From Himantopus leucocephalus (taxonomy: Eukaryota > Chordata > Aves > Charadriiformes > Recurvirostridae): 64,000 bases of DNA. Within the stretch, counting starts at the first letter, position 1. Every line of letters begins with the position of its first letter. The stretch is from the NCBI GenBank assembly GCA_003993805.1, contig RSEF01000003.1, forward strand, positions 63,843,346 through 63,907,345. The letters run 5' to 3'. The notes beneath the pieces are model-generated. The model was not told the DNA's origin. It made no database searches and saw only the letters and a program-made list of their open reading frames with translations. Of the stretch, positions 60,081-64,000 are shown in pieces. The position numbers and the translations under genes were made by a program.

Positions 60081-63000
60081 AATTAAGTACAATCCACGTC
60101 TTGTTAGAGTAGATGGAATACTTGGGGACAAAGAAAAGCCAGCCTTTCCAGTCATGACTAGGAAAAAACAGGATATATGGGAATAAGAAGGGAAAAAAAT
60201 ATTTTGAGAGCTGCCTGAGGCAATCTGTGTCCTCAGCACCCAGATCCATTGGGTGCACAGAAAGGTGTGTAAATCACTGAAGATAAGTCTCTTCCCGAGA
60301 CTGCCTGATGCTGCCCTTGGCCAGACAGGTTGAAATGAGCACAGGATTGACTTTTCAAAACATCATCACCACAGATTGTCCTACCTTCACTACTTGCAGA
60401 GAGATATGGAGGAAACGCACCAGTCTAACTCCAGAGAAGTCTAAAATTAGTGGTCTCACCAGGTCTGGGTTAACACTGCTGTCACAACTGATTCTGTTGT
60501 TGCAGTAGAGCCTATAGTGCTCCAAGAGCCATGAGGATCCCATTGCCCTGGGCACTGGACACACAAAGGTTACGTCCTCCACAATGAAATCTCCAGCTGG
60601 CCTCTAAACTAGGGGGAAGTGGTGAGAGGTGCCAGAGAAAGACCAAGGAGAAATGAGATTACACCTAACGGCTGTCCAGTGCTCTCTACAGAGAGAGACA
60701 GTGACTAGCCACAAGCCATGGTCCCCATCCCTTGGCTTGTTCCGCTTTCACACCGATTTTCTGGATCCTTCAGTACCTCCCAGTTACATATCAGAGCCTG
60801 AGCATCAGCATCCTTGGCATGGTTGTTCCAGCTGCACTAGTGCAAGATGGCCAGAGGACATCTACCCCAAGGTGGCTCCCATGGGTGATAAGCACAGGAG
60901 ATGTCCAGAAGACACATGAGTCAGGGAGATTCTCTCAGAGAAGTCCAGGGTAAGCCCAGGGGAGCAAGCCCAGAAGAGGAAGGTCCTTCTCTACGTATCT
61001 GAGACTGTATTGCTGTCAGTGGCAGAAAGGCCACCTCGTAGATCAATCGAGGATGAGAAAATCAAAGGCATCCTGCCCTGGAAACATTTTTGATCTCCTT
61101 CCTCAGCACACAGGTTACGGGCACTTTAGGCACATGCCAGGAGGAAAAACACTCTGACTGGGGATACAAATCCTGCATTTCCAAGAAGTACAGCCCCAGT
61201 CCTTTATCTGGACAGAGCAGCTTGAAGCATCACTATTTTCAACAGCCCGACAAAAATTCAGCCAAAAGATAAAGTGCTCTGCTATAATATAAAGGCACAT
61301 GCGGTAACGAGCTGTGCCGGGAAAGCTTGAGAACAGACTTACAGCTCACTGGATGGGATTAGCAAAGGCTGGAATTGCTTTTACAGCCTGGTTTCTCGTT
61401 AACCCTGTGGTGCACACGGGTCTGCAGCTCCTCAGCGGCTCTGCAAGAGCACCGCAGCACTGGAGACAGCTTTTGAGCTGGTGAGCGAGCCTGTGAAAAC
61501 TTATTTCTTATCAGCAGTGTGAAGGCAGGAAAAGTCGGCTGGCAGTTTTCCCAAGGTGAAGTATTTGCCCATCTGTCTGGCCACAATCTCCTTTCTTATC
61601 CAAACAAGGTTGTGAAGTGTCTTCCACTAAAAATGTAGCTGCCTAAAGAGCTCGGTAAAGAATGAACATTTATGCACACACACAGATTTGTCCAACAAGC
61701 CCTTTTTCAGAGACAATAAAACTTACAAAGATTTATTTAACATGTTTTCTTTCACTGTCCCTAGCATACAGCTGTGTGCAGCATTTCAGAGTTCCTTTGA
61801 ATGAAAGCCTCTACTAGAGTTATTAAAACTAATTCATTAATTTGATACCTTTATTATGTCTAGGTCTTCAGCATTCTAGGCAAATACTCTCCACCTGTTG
61901 GGATGAATATTGGGACATCTGTGTTCTCATCTGCGGGATGCGTTGTGCCAGTTCCCAACAGCAGTCTCACTGCATCCACATGAGGAGATGAGAGCCGATG
62001 CAACGAGCGGCTCTGGTTTATTAGCTAATGGGATGTGTGTTTTTCCAACAGCAAGCAGCTTGCAATAGCCATAGATCATGTGTTAGGACTTAGCAAATAT
62101 TTTTATAGACAAGAAATCTTCATAAATGAGAACGGTTTCATTAAACTCAGAGCAAACACTGAAGGAAGACCTTTTCTATATAATATTTATGTGTCATGTG
62201 ACCAATTCTAAGAGAAGGCTGAGACAAAACATAGAAATCATCTGATTCAGGTGTTGGTGGATCAAAATTTCTCCAGTGGTGTCCAAGATTTCCTGAACAC
62301 ATGTAAGATCTAGCTTGCGCACTTCAGTCAGTCCACAGGATTTGCTGTGGCACAAGCATATCTGAGATTTCCATGTGCTCTGGACAGATATTGGACAAAC
62401 AGAGATTTCAACTCTGTGTCTCCAACCCACTGATGCCAGTAAAGCAAAATTTTAGTTGAAAAAAAAAATATCCAGAAATTAAATTTTCACAAGCTTTTGG
62501 GGGATTACATAAAAGAAAATAACCTCTTTTCTCTCCCATCCTGAGGGATGTCACCCACAACCCCTCTGGAGAATATACATTCCTAATTGGCTTGATTAAG
62601 ATGAATGAAACCATCTGCTCTGAGAAGCTATTACAAACTGATCTCAGGTGTTGCCCCCAGCCTTCTTCAATTAAGGAGGGAGGAAACCAGCTCAGACCAC
62701 AGTGCTTTTAAGGGCCAGTAAGGCCACCTGTAATCACCTGAGAGCTGTGATCCGTGAAGCATTAGCAGGGGAGGTGAGTACCAGGGCAGAAGCTGAGAGG
62801 ATGGCTGTATTTCAGCTCTGGTGAGTTGCTCCCATTTATTTTAGAAAGCTTTTTCTAACAAGTGGTGCTGACTTGATACTTTTTTTTTTTTCCTCGTGGT
62901 GTTAGTTGGGGAACTACTTACTACCTTTCTGGATCTGTGCCATATATCTGCACTGAGAAAATTATAAAAGAGTGAATTAGGGTAGTGCATGCTATAGACT

Positions 63001-64000
63001 AATTTGGGGACAGCAGTAACCACTGGGTAGCTGAGAATTTATATGCTGTCACTGGTGTGAGCTTTCGAGCTGCTGGAGGGTCCTGCCCTACAGCAGGACA
63101 TCTTGCTGGGGGGTGTGTGTGCTCCTGAGTTCCACGGTTTATAGGCAGAGTACTAGCAGCTGAAATGTGAGGTGTTTTTCTCCTCTGTGAACGTGCTGAG
63201 GTGTAAACTGCAACAGCTCCAGCAGGGAGGCAGATGGCTGCTGCACCTTTCCCAGCTATATCTGCCTCCAAACATCCTTCAACTGAAACAGCAGTGAAAA
63301 CTTCATGGTGCTAAGGGCTTAAACTGGGTTAGCATCTTATGTTCAGCCCTCGGTTCCCCTGTGGGCTTGGATGCTGTGTGTTTGGTAGGCTGTTGCTCTG
63401 AGGGATGCTTGCACATGGGTGACTTAAACTTGAAACACCTTTGGGTATCAAAGCAGGAAAAAATGCACAGCTGTGATTCCAGTTTAATGCAAGTACAAGT
63501 GTTGCAACAACAGCATGGAAAATGGGGTGGCTAGAAAGCCTTGTCCTCCTCTGAAGTTGCAAGGTAGGGGTTTGGACAGCTTATTTCTTCTGCCTACACC
63601 TCAAAGGGGATGGGAAAATGGGATATGGATGGGACCAATGCCAGAGAGTGCTCTAACAGTGCCAACTTAGGAGCCTTGTCCCTATTTTCAGGTTATTTTA
63701 TTTCTTAAACTCATTTTGCTGTGTTTTGATACTTTCCTTGGAAAGCACCCCTCCTCCTGCAGAGAACAAAATCAGTGCTTAATGTGTGCCCTAATGAAAT
63801 TACTCATTCACTTACTCTGGCTACTCCTTCTTTGTAACCCATTGGTCACAGCTAGGGTGAAAACCATGTTTCCCTCTACTTCTGTTGTCACCAGTAATAA
63901 ACCATAGAAGTTGTATAAAAAGATCAAATGGCAACCTGCTGTGAAACTTAAGACCCTGGAAGGGGTTATTGATTTGAGTGTGCTGCCTGCAAGTGTTAAC
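60081..64000. other. Non-coding stretch, no gene recognised
   Basis: No supported exon, RNA gene or mobile element. Short A/T-runs occur near 62459-62468 and 62879-62891. The 63-codon plus-strand frame at 63716-63907 has a hydrophobic centre but nothing to support it as a gene. Confidence 0.5.

Noticed and set aside
1..64000. Search for tRNA, rRNA, known microRNA seeds, CRISPR arrays and bacterial operons
   Set aside because: I read both strands for familiar signatures and found none. A covariance-model scan would be needed to exclude small RNAs.

Overview
The window looks like a gene-poor stretch of a bird nuclear chromosome from a draft assembly. Three things support this. Degraded CR1 LINE 3' ends lie at about 14.2, 28.5 and 42.1 kb. 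Base composition is moderately AT-rich with few interspersed repeats. Several single-N gaps are flanked by near-identical sequence, as in short-read assemblies. No bacterial-style gene organisation, operon, rRNA, tRNA or CRISPR array is visible. Bird is favoured over another sauropsid because the 14.2 kb and 28.5 kb copies resemble typical avian CR1 3' ends. This rests on recognition, not on a database search.

No protein-coding gene could be supported. Open reading frames are short (the longest is 198 codons, minus strand, about 52.6-53.2 kb). They overlap on both strands, have no recognisable domains, and match chance expectation for this much AT-rich DNA. The only recognisable protein sequence is a fossil reverse-transcriptase C-terminus inside the 28.5 kb CR1 copy. 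The left edge (1 to about 740) may be the end of a plus-strand gene's 3' UTR: it carries two ATTAAA signals, the second followed by a GT-rich element.

Layout: 0-1.2 kb holds the possible 3' UTR end and a duplicated assembly joint. 1.2-24.8 kb is non-coding, with a CR1 copy, a hairpin-bearing ancient repeat (13.3 kb) and an old L2/MIR-like relic (19.3 kb). 24.8-30 kb holds a conserved-element-like block, foldback-repeat relics, a CR1 and a G-rich tract. 30-41 kb is mostly featureless, with a MIR-like tail and an octamer-bearing block near 37.8 kb. 41.3-42.7 kb is the densest part: a long AT-rich block that reads like a conserved enhancer, with a strong hairpin and a G-quadruplex motif, next to a long, very old CR1. 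42.7-64 kb holds more fossil repeats, a 55-bp minisatellite (48.4 kb), several enhancer-like blocks and three small CpG-dense patches. One of these patches has an NRF1-like palindrome (57.7 kb).

The overall picture is an intergenic or intronic regulatory landscape, perhaps a gene desert next to a developmental gene. No new biological system was found. The best leads are the 41.3-41.95 kb block, the foldback repeat family and the CpG/NRF1 patch.
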